This document shows, in pieces, positions 53,043 through 63,165 of a stretch of DNA of 64,000 nucleotides; position 1 is the first letter of the stretch, and the number at the start of each line of letters is the position of its first letter. Location of the stretch: positions 8,388 through 72,387 of the forward strand of contig JBDTVG010000164.1 of NCBI GenBank assembly GCA_040007395.1, given 5' to 3'. Below the pieces are notes generated by a model. It worked only from the letters and a program-made list of their open reading frames with translations, was not told the DNA's origin and did not search any database. The position numbers and the translations under genes were made by a program. This stretch comes from DATGFK01 sp040007395 (GTDB lineage: Bacteria; Chloroflexota; Anaerolineae; Aggregatilineales; UBA2796).

Positions 53043-55637
53043 CTATTCTGCCCAGCGAATTAAATTACGTTGGAAGGGAGATGGAAGATCGGTGTGGTGC
53101 GGCAAGACACGCACCGAGATCCCATGCTGCCCAGTTGAACCATAAGCAACATTGGCAGCAAATTCGTACACATTGGCCCCGTTTTGCGGCGCACCAGTTT
53201 TTGAAGAGATAGGCTTCATATCGATGGTATTGCCTGTCACGATCTCGCCGCGTGTGTTAAGCGTACCATGATAAAGCTGTACCGTGACATCATCCGGTGT
53301 AAGTGTTCCCAGATCGACCCACGCTTGGACTTCCTGTTCACTGCCGATCTTCAGTTCGTCACCTGTAGTTTGCACCTTGACAACTTTGACTTGGGGCCAC
53401 ACCTCGATAAGATTCTGCTGCCACGTATTGAACTCGATACCCTGCGTTAGATCTGGCACAGAAAGCCGCTCAAAGCGCTGGCGGGCAGGCATATAATATG
53501 TGTCGTTGTATTCCATGACCATACGGGTCGTGTTGAAAAAAGGAGCCAGCTTGCGAATGCTGGTTTTGACACGGGCGATCCATTCACGCGGCAGTCCATC
53601 GCGAGTCCGTTCATAAAACAAGGGAACAATATCCTGCTCAAACAGGTTATATAATTCCTGAGCTTCAATCGTATCCTGAAGCTCCTCTTGACTTTCTGGA
53701 TATTCTTCACCATTGCCGATAGCCCAGCCCAGCGAGGGCGCATAGCCTTCATCCCACCAGCCATCGAGTGTACTGGCGTTCAACCCTCCGTTGTAGATCA
53801 CTTTCATACCGCTAGTGCCGCTAGCTTCTTTGGGGCGGCGTGGGTTGTTGAGCCAGACATCGACTCCCTGGGTCATGGCCCGCGCAATCGCCATGTCGTA
53901 ATTTTCGAGAAAGACAATGCGGTGGCGGAATTCCGGCAGACGTGCCAGATTGACAATTTCGCGGATAAATTCCTTACCCGGAAGGTCATGCGGGTGAGCC
54001 TTCCCCGCGAAGATCAACTGCATGGGGCGATCCGGGTTGTTCAGCAGCCGCGAAAGCCGTGCGCGGTCTGTCATAAATAAAGTCGCCCGCTTGTAGGTGG
54101 CAAAACGACGAGCAAACCCAATTGTCAGCGCATCGGGATTTAGAACTTCCTCGGCATTCTCTACGGAAGATTGTGATGAACCACGGGCTTCAAGCTGTTT
54201 ACGCAAGCGTTGGCGGGCAAACGCGACCAACCGTTCACGGCGGCGTTCATGGGTACGCCACAATTCGGCATCGGGGATCTTGTCAATCTCAGCCCAAGTC
54301 GCTTCATTAGAGGGATCTTCGCGCCACGACGGATCGAGATAGCGATCAAACAGCGATCCCATCTCGCGGCTTGTCCAAGTTTCGACATGAATACCGTTGG
54401 TAACATGGCCTATCGGTACTTCGTCAATTGGCAAGCCCTGATACATCCACTGCCACATCTCGCGGCTCACTTCACCGTGCAACCGCGCCACACCGTTCGC
54501 CGCACTCGACAGGTTGATCGCCAGCACCGCCATGCTGTACAGTTCATAGGAACCCATATTCTCCCGACCCAGATCGATAAACTGATCGCGGGTTAGGCCA
54601 AAGGCACTCCACAAATAGGCAAAATGCTCATCGATCAGGTCGAAGCCAAAACGTTCCAGACCAGCGGCAACCGGGGTATGGGTGGTAAAAATATTGCCGA
54701 CCTTACAAATCGTCAACGCTTCCTGAAACTTCAGGGTAGGATTAGCCACCATCATCCGGCGAATCCGTTCAAGACCCATAAAGGCACTATGGCCTTCGTT
54801 CATGTGGCAAACGGTGGGTTCAATGCCCAAGAGACTGAGCGCCTGTATACCGCCAATACCAAGCAGAATTTCCTGACGGATACGCTGGCGGCGATCTCCG
54901 CCGTACAGTCGATCCGTTAGATCGCGATCTTCGGGCAAGGCGTTGTTCGGGATATTGGTGTCGAGCAGGTACAGCGGCACTCGTCCAACTTGTGCCCGCC
55001 AGACCTGCGCGTAGACCGTTCGGTTTGCCATTGGAACATTAACCAATATTGGCTTATTTTCGTCATCAACCATGCGCGTGACGGGCTGGTTGGCATAATC
55101 GTTGACTGGATAGGCTTCTTGTTGGTAGCCGTCGGCGCTAAGATACTGAGAAAAGTAACCTTCCTGATACAGGAGACCTACTCCCACCAACGGCAATCCT
55201 AGATCAGAGGCGCTTTTAAGGTGGTCGCCAGAAAGCACTCCCAAACCACCAGAGTAATTACGTAAGCATTCTGTCAGCCCGAACTCGGCTGAAAAATAAG
55301 CAATGTAGGGTTTGGCAGGCGGCACGCCGTAGTGTTTGGCATACCATGTTGTTGTGGTATTTTGCATATAGCGGTCAAAGGTTTCGCAAACCCGATCAAG
55401 ATGAGCCATAAACGATTCATCAGCAGCGGCATTATTGATCTGCTGCTGACTGACCAGCCCCAGCATCCAGACTGGGTTGCGGCCCGTGTGTTCCCACAGT
55501 TCACGATCTAAGCGACGAAATAGTGCGATGGTTTCATGATCCCACGACCAACGCAGGTTATAAGCTAATTCGTGGAGCCGTTCAAGGCTTGTTGGCAAGT
55601 TTGGAACAACCGTCACAGTCGTCACAGGTTTGATCAT
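53043..55637 (-). CDS. glgP: Glycogen phosphorylase (alpha-glucan phosphorylase)
   Basis: 864 residues. Releases glucose-1-phosphate from glycogen or maltodextrin. N-terminal DUF3417 (NLRWSWDHETIALFR), then the GT35 body with the PLP block ASGTSGMKVIYNGGLN (near residue 607, lysine anchor) and GYAPSLGWAIGNGEEY. Length and N-terminal extra domain match the short bacterial DUF3417-containing group. It is followed by the GNAT gene; no other glycogen gene is nearby. Confidence 0.97.
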   Translation of the reverse strand: MIKPVTTVTVVPNLPTSLERLHELAYNLRWSWDHETIALFRRLDRELWEHTGRNPVWMLGLVSQQQINNAAADESFMAHLDRVCETFDRYMQNTTTTWYAKHYGVPPAKPYIAYFSAEFGLTECLRNYSGGLGVLSGDHLKSASDLGLPLVGVGLLYQEGYFSQYLSADGYQQEAYPVNDYANQPVTRMVDDENKPILVNVPMANRTVYAQVWRAQVGRVPLYLLDTNIPNNALPEDRDLTDRLYGGDRRQRIRQEILLGIGGIQALSLLGIEPTVCHMNEGHSAFMGLERIRRMMVANPTLKFQEALTICKVGNIFTTHTPVAAGLERFGFDLIDEHFAYLWSAFGLTRDQFIDLGRENMGSYELYSMAVLAINLSSAANGVARLHGEVSREMWQWMYQGLPIDEVPIGHVTNGIHVETWTSREMGSLFDRYLDPSWREDPSNEATWAEIDKIPDAELWRTHERRRERLVAFARQRLRKQLEARGSSQSSVENAEEVLNPDALTIGFARRFATYKRATLFMTDRARLSRLLNNPDRPMQLIFAGKAHPHDLPGKEFIREIVNLARLPEFRHRIVFLENYDMAIARAMTQGVDVWLNNPRRPKEASGTSGMKVIYNGGLNASTLDGWWDEGYAPSLGWAIGNGEEYPESQEELQDTIEAQELYNLFEQDIVPLFYERTRDGLPREWIARVKTSIRKLAPFFNTTRMVMEYNDTYYMPARQRFERLSVPDLTQGIEFNTWQQNLIEVWPQVKVVKVQTTGDELKIGSEQEVQAWVDLGTLTPDDVTVQLYHGTLNTRGEIVTGNTIDMKPISSKTGAPQNGANVYEFAANVAYGSTGQHGISVRVLPHHTDLPSPFQRNLIRWAE

Positions 55638-55862
55638 GCGCGTAGATCTCCGGACTCAGTTGGATTAATAGAGTGTAGGGTCGGGGTCGAGTGAGCATAT
55701 CTCCCCTCACTCAAGAATAACACGGATCACTTGAGTCGTAAACGTTTTGTACAGCCAATATACAATGCTCCATCCACACAGCAAACGCTACGAGACTTTA
55801 TAGAGGGGAGTGTCAAGGAGGAAGAGCTGTAGAGGCAAAAACCCTCATCTCAAAGGTCCGCC
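55638..55862. other. Intergenic region upstream of glgP
   Basis: No gene, repeat or hairpin identified; presumably holds the glgP promoter, then transposase debris begins. Confidence 0.4.
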
Positions 55863-56138
55863 GACCAGATGACCACTCTGTATCGTAAACGATGGAACGT
55901 GGAACCCTACCATAAATCCCTCAAACAGAATGCTTCCTTAGAAAAGTCACCTACTCAAACCGTCATTACCCAGTCGAACCATCTGTTTGCCGCCTTGTGT
56001 GCTTACATCAAGCTCGAATGGTGACGTAAAGCCACTCCTCTCAACCCCTTTGCCCTTAAAACCAAACTGTAGGTTGCTGCACTGCATTCGGCTTTTGATA
56101 CCTTGCGTTATCTCCAGCCCATTCAACTCGCTGCGTAA
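55863..56138 (+). pseudogene. C-terminal transposase remnant
   Basis: In one frame: DQMTTLYRKRWNVEPYHKSL, KQNASLEKSPTQTV, QSNHLFAALCAYIKLEW, stop at 56022, then NPFALKTKL, stop at 56070, and LHSAFDTLRYLQPIQLAA up to TAA (56136). This is the C-terminal region of a DDE transposase (E of the DDE triad in WNVE), of an IS4-superfamily type; catalytic parts upstream are gone. No clear terminal repeats seen. Confidence 0.7.
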
Positions 56139-56339
56139 GGTGAGTTATCATAAACATAAAGTAAACTTGAAATCTTTGTTAAGGTGGCAAATTGGGGTAC
56201 GTCTTTGGAAGAGGTGGTGTTTAAGAGGCTCTATCATTGGGACAAAAATGGATAGATCAGGTCGGTTTTTGCACACGGATACACTTTTTCCAACCTTGTC
56301 AGGTTGGGAGACCAATGGTATACTTTTTTCATCATTTTC

Positions 56340-56413
56340 GGGCGCGTAGCTCAGTTGGTTAGAGCACACGGTTCACATCCGTGGGGTCAGGGGTTCAAGT
56401 CCCTTCGCGCCCA
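56340..56413 (+). tRNA. tRNA-Val (CAC anticodon)
   Basis: 74 bases forming a full cloverleaf: acceptor GGGCGCG / CGCGCCC, D arm with AGCTCAGTTGGTTAGAGC, anticodon stem CACGG / CCGTG with loop TTCACAT (anticodon CAC), T loop GGTTCAAGTCC. Discriminator A at 56413; the 3' CCA is not encoded. It reads GUG codons. Confidence 0.97.
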
Positions 56414-57355
56414 CAAGTATGAATGTGGGGCAACCTGTACAAATTTTGGCTCGTCACTTTTACGGCCCAAGACAATGAGGCGATTCAATTTCAGAGTGAT
56501 GGCTACCCATATTGCTACAAATTATAAAGGCACCTATTTTGGGATGCTGGTCGTGCAGGCGGGAATAGGGGATAGTTCAGGCTGATAGAAAATGGAGCTA
56601 TTTGTAGAATTCGGCGCAGTGAAAACCGACTACAGTGTAAATGACTTGACATGCAAGCTATTTTTGTAGCTATTCTGCGCTGGAGCGAGGAATTCGACGA
56701 CCGCCGTTATTGTAGTCCAAACCATGTCCGCCTCTCCTTGGCAACTTCTGCGCGGTGATGAATTTTAGCAAGTCTGTTCGTTATGCGGGAGTTTTAGCAC
56801 AGTAACTATGGTTACTGCCTGTAAATAAATTTTATCTTACGGACTCGCTGTAAGTAGTTCCGTCGCCCGCTTGAAATCCCAAGATGTACCGTGCAACTCT
56901 CGCTTGTCCTATCCCGTATAAACCACTTTGCAACGTCTGATAACTCAACCGACCATTCCACACAAATCGGTACATCCGCCGCGTACTCCTCGCGCCATCT
57001 ACGTTATCAGCGGTGAGTATCCTCCCAAGATACCTAACACCATCAGGACTCCGACTACTCTCAACCGTTTATCCGGCAGTTGTCTCAACAAGGGTTCCAC
57101 ATCGCCGCGAGCTGCTTCGCTTAACTCGTCCGTTGGTAATGCCGCGCTTTGGGTTATGCTTATCTTGGTTCTGCCGTTGAGTTAGACAGAACTTCTCAAG
57201 CCTTGCTTCACTTGTGGCTAATCACCAGAGCCACTCTATTGACTTTCATGCTATAGTTCGCTTTGACTTTCTTTGCAGATATCCTATCTTTGATTGCCTC
57301 GTGCCTTTTTTTTACCCTTGATCTAGCATAATCCAAAACCAAAAGGGGTTCACAA
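56414..57355. other. Long gene-poor stretch after tRNA-Val
   Basis: 942 bases without a convincing intact gene. The right half holds a decayed gene (56832-57185, minus). The left half holds nothing I can support; tRNA genes are common integration sites, but no attachment repeat was found. Confidence 0.5.
56832..57185 (-). pseudogene. Decayed gene of unknown family
   Basis: Minus-strand frames give RLRVVGVLMVLGILGGYSPL, then a stop and frame change, MYRFVWNGRLSYQTLQSGLY and RYILGFQAGDGTTYSESVR before a TAA at 56832-56834. The pieces look like one broken membrane or exported protein. No family recognised. Confidence 0.35.
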
Positions 57356-58342
57356 ATGTCGAGACAGAAACGTATTCTGGTGACAGGTGGTGCAGGCTTC
57401 ATCGGGACGAACCTGATTCCGTTACTTCTGCAACGTGGCTACCATGTAACCGTGCTAGATAATCTGAGCACTGGATCGTCGAAGAATCTGCGCGACACAA
57501 CGGTGGATTTTGTCGAGGGTGACATTCTCGATGTGGATCTGGTAAATCGTGTGGTCGCAGGTCACGATGGAGTCGTGCATCTGGCTGCCCAAACAGGCGT
57601 ACCTGCATCGCTGCTTAATCCTAAACGTGATTGCGAAGTGAATGTACTGGGGACTCTTAACGTACTAGAAGCTTGTCGCCTTGCGATGCTTGAACAAGAG
57701 GCAATAGATAGTGCGGCAAAATACAATCAGTCGAAAAGAGAGCCGCTGAGGATGGTCTTCGCTTCGTCGAATGCACCGCTAGGTCGTCAGGCACCGCCCG
57801 CTAACGAAGACAAAGCGGCTCTACCCATTTCTCCGTATGGAGCCAGCAAATTAGCCGGTGAGGGCTACTGTCTGGCGTATCACGGTTCATGGGGTGTAAG
57901 GACGATAGCGCTGCGCTTCGGCAATGTCTACGGGCCATTCTCTGGGCATAAAGGCAGCGTCGTCGCGAAGTTCTTCACCGACATTTCGACGAAGGGCAAG
58001 ATCACCATCGATGGCGACGGTCAGCAGTCCCGCGATTTTATCTATGTAGGCGACTTGTGTCGGGCGATTGTGCTGGCGTTGGAAAGCAAGGTGAGTGGCG
58101 AGATCTTTCAAATTTCGGCAGGCGTGGAAACGACGATCCTTGAACTGGCTTCACTGGTGCAAAAAACGGTGCAGAGTACAGTCACGCTCGAACATGGCGC
58201 ATCGCGACAGGGGGATATTCAGAAAAACTATTCGACCATTACCAAAGCCCGACAGGTGTTGAAGTGGGAGCCTGTCGTGAAATTAGAAGATGGGCTGCGC
58301 CATACTTGGGAATGGTTTAGTCAGGAATTTCCAAAAAGCTAA
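57356..58342 (+). CDS. NAD-dependent epimerase/dehydratase (sugar-nucleotide)
   Basis: 328 residues. Extended SDR fold: TGGAGFIGTNLIP (about 9-21), LDNLSTG, and the catalytic YGASK (about 161-165). Members epimerise or dehydrate UDP- or GDP-sugars for surface polysaccharide. The usual serine sits in ASSNAPLG, changed from the common SSAAVYG. The ATG at 57356 follows AGGGG by seven bases. No neighbouring sugar gene. Confidence 0.93.
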   Translation: MSRQKRILVTGGAGFIGTNLIPLLLQRGYHVTVLDNLSTGSSKNLRDTTVDFVEGDILDVDLVNRVVAGHDGVVHLAAQTGVPASLLNPKRDCEVNVLGTLNVLEACRLAMLEQEAIDSAAKYNQSKREPLRMVFASSNAPLGRQAPPANEDKAALPISPYGASKLAGEGYCLAYHGSWGVRTIALRFGNVYGPFSGHKGSVVAKFFTDISTKGKITIDGDGQQSRDFIYVGDLCRAIVLALESKVSGEIFQISAGVETTILELASLVQKTVQSTVTLEHGASRQGDIQKNYSTITKARQVLKWEPVVKLEDGLRHTWEWFSQEFPKS

Positions 58343-58662
58343 ATTTCGTGCTATTTCAGCGCCGCTGAAATTAATGAAGTGGCGCTATAGTGCGCTAGTG
58401 TCTTTATCTTGAACGGACTCTATTCGGAATTTCTGTGAAGGAATTTTTGACCATTGTGTCCTTCACCACATCTATATCTGGCTCGGAATACCTGAATGGT
58501 TTTGGGCATTTTGTATTTCCAAATGTGTCTGATTTATCTTATCCAGCGCGTTAGTGGTCATTATAAGTCAGTTATTTCTGTGTCCAAAACGCCGCTATCG
58601 GTGATACGGGTCTGATGGTATAGTCGTGAGAATACCTTCATCTGACCAAAAAGGAACCAGAG
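58343..58662. other. Intergenic region with a hairpin
   Basis: ATTTCAGC (58353-58360) / GCTGAAAT (58364-58371) around GCC lies just after the epimerase stop, perhaps a terminator without a T run. Nothing else seen in these 320 bases. Confidence 0.4.
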
Positions 58663-59244
58663 ATGCAGAAGCGCGTCGAGATTCTGAGTAAAAAACTGGT
58701 CTTTGATAAATTCATTTTTCGCATCGAAGAAGTTCATTTGCGTCACGAACGCTTCAATGGCACGATGAGTAACGAGTTGGTACGGCTTAACCTGAACCGA
58801 GGCGATAGTGTCGCTGCAATTATCCATGATCGAAAGACCGACACGGTAGCGATGGTTGAGCAGTTCCGCTTTTCGGCTTATGAAAAAGGATTGGGCTGGT
58901 TGGTCGAAGCCCCGGCAGGGATCATCGAAGCAGGCGAAGATCCCCAGAAAGCGATGCAGCGCGAACTCCAAGAAGAACTCGGCTACGAAGTCAACGCTTT
59001 GAGCCATATCAGCACTTTCTTCGTAAGTCCCGGCGGCACATCCGAGCGCATTCATCTGTATTACGCCAGCGTTAACCCCACCAACAAAACAGCACGGGGC
59101 GGCGGACTCGAAAGCGAAGGCGAAGACATCCGTGCCGTGCTCCTCAAGGTGGACGATGCATTACAAAAGATCGCGACTGGAGAGATCGTTGATGCCAAAA
59201 CGATTATCGGTCTGCAATGGCTGCAACTGCATCGTTCAGCGTAA
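58663..59244 (+). CDS. Nudix hydrolase, ADP-ribose pyrophosphatase-like
   Basis: 193 residues. The Nudix box G-x5-E-x7-REUxEExGU is exact (GIIEAGEDPQKAMQRELQEE, about 87-106). With the N-terminal beta strands and VEAPAG it matches ADP-ribose or NDP-sugar pyrophosphatases, clearing toxic nucleotide sugars in the cytosol. AAAAGGAACCAGAG precedes the ATG. Its last nine bases overlap the convergent CopC gene. Confidence 0.93.
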   Translation: MQKRVEILSKKLVFDKFIFRIEEVHLRHERFNGTMSNELVRLNLNRGDSVAAIIHDRKTDTVAMVEQFRFSAYEKGLGWLVEAPAGIIEAGEDPQKAMQRELQEELGYEVNALSHISTFFVSPGGTSERIHLYYASVNPTNKTARGGGLESEGEDIRAVLLKVDDALQKIATGEIVDAKTIIGLQWLQLHRSA

Positions 59245-60090
59245 TGCTTTGAGTCGTCGTCGCCACCACCACACGATGATGAGTAGCCCCACAACTGCGC
59301 TAACCATCACAAGGATTACCCGTAAGGCAGTATCATTACCTTGCGATGCTGCCTTACGTACTACTAGACGTATCCCGGCTCGTGCTCCGACCTCCTGCTG
59401 CGTGGAGCCATCTACGAGCGCTACGCATAGATCGTGAATGCCGTTCGCCAGTTCGATACTGTGACCGCCGTCGCTTTCCACACGCGCCGCTCGTTGACCG
59501 TCAAGCCAAAGCTGCGCGTAGTTGCCATTCGATCCTAGCGTAAAGCCGCGTGTCGCCAACACATAATCCAGTGTTGTTGTCACGGTGCTGTTATCCGACG
59601 GGGATACAATCCGCACTGATGCAGCCTGATTTTGAGCAGTCAGTGTGGGGAGGGACGCACAAGCGCGACCCGCGATTTCTGGGGTCAGCGTGATCGCGCC
59701 TACCGCAAAGCGATAACTACCTTCGGTGACATGTCCATCGGCAGCAGAAGCCGCGCTGTAGTTGACGGTATATACGCCCGATGGCAACACTTTGAGCGAA
59801 ATATTGAGGGTTGTTAGATTGCGGCTGGAAGTATCACCTTTATCGACACGAACGCCTGCTGCATCTGTCACGGTGATATTGTTCCCGGTTGGCTGAAGAT
59901 CGCCGCTGAAAACAAGGATCACTTGAGTCGGGGCGGGCATCACAACCTGATCTTCAGCGGGCTGCGACGATTTCAGGAAAACGTGCGCGAAGGCTGGAGT
60001 CGTCGCAAATAAGCTCCCTATCAACAGGCAACTACTCGCCAAGAGCAGCATAAAGAACAAGCGGGATTGGTTCGTCATTGGTTTTTTCAT
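59236..60090 (-). CDS. CopC-domain protein, membrane-anchored
   Basis: 284 residues. Signal peptide ending near AFA, then the mature N-terminus begins with His (HVFLKSSQPAED), the copper-binding start of CopC (about 34-135), a second beta domain with disulfide-type cysteines (CASLP, HDLCVAL), and a C-terminal membrane helix with a basic end (VVGLLIIVWWWRRRLKALR). CopC binds Cu(II) outside the cell. The ATG at 60090 has AGGA upstream; its first codons lie 14 bases after the CopC-CopD stop. Confidence 0.88.
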   Translation of the reverse strand: MKKPMTNQSRLFFMLLLASSCLLIGSLFATTPAFAHVFLKSSQPAEDQVVMPAPTQVILVFSGDLQPTGNNITVTDAAGVRVDKGDTSSRNLTTLNISLKVLPSGVYTVNYSAASAADGHVTEGSYRFAVGAITLTPEIAGRACASLPTLTAQNQAASVRIVSPSDNSTVTTTLDYVLATRGFTLGSNGNYAQLWLDGQRAARVESDGGHSIELANGIHDLCVALVDGSTQQEVGARAGIRLVVRKAASQGNDTALRVILVMVSAVVGLLIIVWWWRRRLKALR

Positions 60091-60103
60091 CCGCAATCCT
60101 GTC

Positions 60104-62386
60104 TCAGGGTGCTTCAACTACGACATGAATCCCATCGCGTAGCGGCGTATCGGTATGGGCAGAGTCGCCAACGACCACGCAAATATCGTGTATCCCCGGC
60201 GCGACGTTATTCAGACTCAAACTTGTCGCATAGTCCATTGAAGCCAACTTCCCGTCGAGATAGGTATGTAGGTGCTGCTGCTGATCAATGGCTAAATTGG
60301 TGGTTGCGACCTGAATATTGATCTGGTTGCCCTTAATCGTATCGCCATCGGTAGGCTTGGCTATCCGAATCGATGAGGTCGTGCTGGAGCCTTCTACTGG
60401 AATAATGACCCCCGTGCTGGCAACTTGTACTCCGGCGCAGGCCGTAGCGGTACTACTCCCGGCGGCTTGCGTCTGCCGTACCGAATTTTCGTTGGCAAAG
60501 GTAATGGCGGTGCTCGTCAGGAACACAAGGCCAACCCCTGCTAACCCTCGTGACAGCAGCCCAGCGCCACTCAAGAAACGGCTGCGACTGGCGAAAAATC
60601 CGCCCACACCGAGTGCCACTAGCCCGGTCAACAGGAGCGCAGGCAGGCGAAGCGGGATCGGTGCATTCAACTCGCTAGGTGGGGTGGTTGGCGCGGCACT
60701 CACTTGAGAGGTGAAATCGACCACTTCGTCGTATTTCCCCGGACGCTGCACCGTTAGACGGAGTCGCCAATCCCCCGGTAGACTCAAGTTTGATCCTTGT
60801 ACGGTATAGACCCCTTTGTCGCCATGTTGGATGCGTAGTTCACTTTGCCCCAGCGTTTGGGTCTGGTCGTCAAACTTCAAACGCAGCAATGACGCATCCT
60901 TGACCGGATTACCTTGCTGATCCGTGAGTGTGACGGTAAAGGTATTTTCTCCGATCCAACCCGGCGAAATTGCCAATTGAATATTCAGGTCATCGGCAGT
61001 TTGGCTTGCCACGATAGGTGCAGGCGGCGGGACTGAGACTTGTTGCGCCAAGGCATCCCGTGAGGGTTCGAGCGATGTCATCGCGCCAACGGCAACTAAT
61101 ATACCCACGGTCAGCACGATCTCGGCACTGACCAGCCCACGCAACCGTCCGACCCAAATGGCTTGACCGGATTCCAGACCCCGATAAGTTAATACGAGGT
61201 TGATCGCGGCTAGCGCCAGTAGTGGCACAATCAGCACTAATTTTACCAACAGCACTTTGCCGTATAGCGTCGTGAAAAGTGCGTCTATCGAGCCAACTTG
61301 CAGCCATGCGGAATAAAGCCCGGTGATAAATAGCGCAGCAACTGCAACACGAGCGTAATTGGAAAAGTGGCTAACAAGCGTACTGATCGTGGCTGTCGAT
61401 CCCTTCATCGTCTTCCGCACAGGCTGGATCACATTGATAAACTGGAACAAGCCGCCGATCCATAGTGCCGTCATCAACAGATGCAGCCAGTCGTTCAAGA
61501 CCGCAGCGGTGCTATCTTGCGCCGCGCTGGCATGGCTGTACAGACTATTTGTCAATAGGATGCCACCACCGAATATGAGTGCGATCCAATAGAAGCGGCG
61601 ATCATGGCGTGCCGCCGCCAGATAAAGCTCAACTCCGAAGATTAGCCACAGCGCCATGCGGATCGACCATAAGGTGCCGTAGCGCGTTTCCGTGATCACC
61701 TGTCCAAGTGCGGGATGCGTAATAGCACTCAAGAGGCTGACCTGCACTGCTAGCGACACTTGCAGCAGTAGTGCCAATGCGCTGGCAATGCCCAACAGTA
61801 CCCAACCGATCAGGATCAACCGATTCATGCGGCGCTCGATGGCGGGTTGCAGACTGTTGACAGACGGAGTCCACACAAACAAAACGAAGGCGCTGCTGCC
61901 CATTGCCAGACTCATCGCTAGCAAATTTAGCCACCGAATGAACGTGCCATCGGGCGGAATTTGCTCGGCGGGTTGGGGGACACCATTCTGCACGATCCCG
62001 ACTGCGCCAATGGTGAAGGGGAAATTGCCATTTAACGAATGACCATCGGCGGCAGAAACGGTATGCCATACCACCGTATACAAGCCGTCCGGCAACTTGT
62101 CTGGGCGCATGAAAAGCTGAGTCGCGTCCGCCGGGTCAGCTTGGCTCACAGGCGTAGAAACCGTCGTGCCATTAGCATCCACTAGTGTAAAACTGCTGAA
62201 TTTCGGTTCGACGATTTCGCTGAACCACAGTCGGATTTCCTGCGGAGATTGTGCCAAAGCAGCATTGGCGGCAGGCTTCGAACGAATCAACGTGGCATGA
62301 GCCGAGACGTGCTCCACATCACCTACAGCAAACCCCACAGCCATCAGGCTGGTAAACGCTAATAACACCACAATTCGCCATCGCAT
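60104..62386 (-). CDS. CopC-CopD fusion, copper import/resistance protein
   Basis: 760 residues. Signal peptide, a CopC domain starting with His (HATLIRSKPAANAALAQ), then an eight-helix CopD part (about 140-440) and an extracytosolic tail with a further domain. CopD moves copper across the membrane; the fusion is found in Bacilli, Actinobacteria and Chloroflexota. The C-terminal portion (about 440-760) includes a membrane helix near 590 and a repeat of the same beta fold as in the next gene (HDICVVV). Operon with the CopC gene after it. Confidence 0.93.
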   Translation of the reverse strand: MRWRIVVLLAFTSLMAVGFAVGDVEHVSAHATLIRSKPAANAALAQSPQEIRLWFSEIVEPKFSSFTLVDANGTTVSTPVSQADPADATQLFMRPDKLPDGLYTVVWHTVSAADGHSLNGNFPFTIGAVGIVQNGVPQPAEQIPPDGTFIRWLNLLAMSLAMGSSAFVLFVWTPSVNSLQPAIERRMNRLILIGWVLLGIASALALLLQVSLAVQVSLLSAITHPALGQVITETRYGTLWSIRMALWLIFGVELYLAAARHDRRFYWIALIFGGGILLTNSLYSHASAAQDSTAAVLNDWLHLLMTALWIGGLFQFINVIQPVRKTMKGSTATISTLVSHFSNYARVAVAALFITGLYSAWLQVGSIDALFTTLYGKVLLVKLVLIVPLLALAAINLVLTYRGLESGQAIWVGRLRGLVSAEIVLTVGILVAVGAMTSLEPSRDALAQQVSVPPPAPIVASQTADDLNIQLAISPGWIGENTFTVTLTDQQGNPVKDASLLRLKFDDQTQTLGQSELRIQHGDKGVYTVQGSNLSLPGDWRLRLTVQRPGKYDEVVDFTSQVSAAPTTPPSELNAPIPLRLPALLLTGLVALGVGGFFASRSRFLSGAGLLSRGLAGVGLVFLTSTAITFANENSVRQTQAAGSSTATACAGVQVASTGVIIPVEGSSTTSSIRIAKPTDGDTIKGNQINIQVATTNLAIDQQQHLHTYLDGKLASMDYATSLSLNNVAPGIHDICVVVGDSAHTDTPLRDGIHVVVEAP

Positions 62387-62505
62387 AGCAATCGATCCTT
62401 ATCTCTTATTCATGTCGATTGGTTTATCTGGGGGCGCAGCGTAAATGCTCCGCCCCAGACAGGCTTCCCGACCAGCCTATTTTGAATTGCTTATATACAG
62501 CTAGG

Positions 62506-63054
62506 CTACTTCTTGGCAGCCTTTAGCGCGTCAACATCGGCCTTCAACGCATCGATCTGTGCCTGAAGGCTAGCGACATCCATCTTTGAGTCAGGAAACA
62601 GTACATCTGACGAGGGTTCGACACTGCCGAATTTGCCGTCGGCAGAGGTGAACTTCTCGTCTACTACTGTGTCACCGATCTTGCCCGTCAGATGGAAAGT
62701 ATAGTCACCGGGGCGGGTCGGGATGAGACTCGCCACATAGTGTCCGGGGTCGTCTTCGGCAGCGTCCAACGCCACTGTTTTCGTCTTATCCCCGAACACT
62801 GCGTCGAGCTTCAATGTTTTCTCCGCACCCTCGACCTTTTTCTTCTCGTCATCCTTCATCGAGATAAATACCTCAGGCCCGTTAGCAACTCCCACAAAGG
62901 CTGGCTCAACGCGCCAGCCCAGTTCAACGCGGTAGGGGCCAACATCGCGGCCTTCATGAGCCTGCACAGGCGCAATCCGGAAAGCGAACAGGACGGCGAC
63001 AATAATCAAGGCGATAGGCAACAGTAACCGCAGGCGTTTCATGATCTCACGCAT
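62506..63054 (-). CDS. Secreted protein with C-terminal coiled coil
   Basis: 182 residues. Signal peptide ending in VQA, mature start HEGRDVGPYRVELGW, a beta-sandwich of CopC/FixH-like pattern (about 30-140) and a coiled coil of heptads (LQAQIDALKADVDALKA). The N-terminal His could bind metal as in CopC. The ATG at 63054 follows GGAG by nine bases. It lies 119 bases before the CopC-CopD gene on the same strand, so it belongs to the copper group; function unknown. Confidence 0.85.
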   Translation of the reverse strand: MREIMKRLRLLLPIALIIVAVLFAFRIAPVQAHEGRDVGPYRVELGWRVEPAFVGVANGPEVFISMKDDEKKKVEGAEKTLKLDAVFGDKTKTVALDAAEDDPGHYVASLIPTRPGDYTFHLTGKIGDTVVDEKFTSADGKFGSVEPSSDVLFPDSKMDVASLQAQIDALKADVDALKAAKK

Positions 63055-63165
63055 GATTGATTTCTCCTCAAGGTTAGAGCAGTCATGTATCAACTGTGAC
63101 CACACAAGTTGTAGATAGGTAAGCGGATATTCAGTTATTGAGCATAAAGGTGAGTTTGCAGGGAT

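Noticed and set aside
56304..56585. 93-codon frame across tRNA-Val
   Set aside because: It translates the tRNA itself; no independent evidence.
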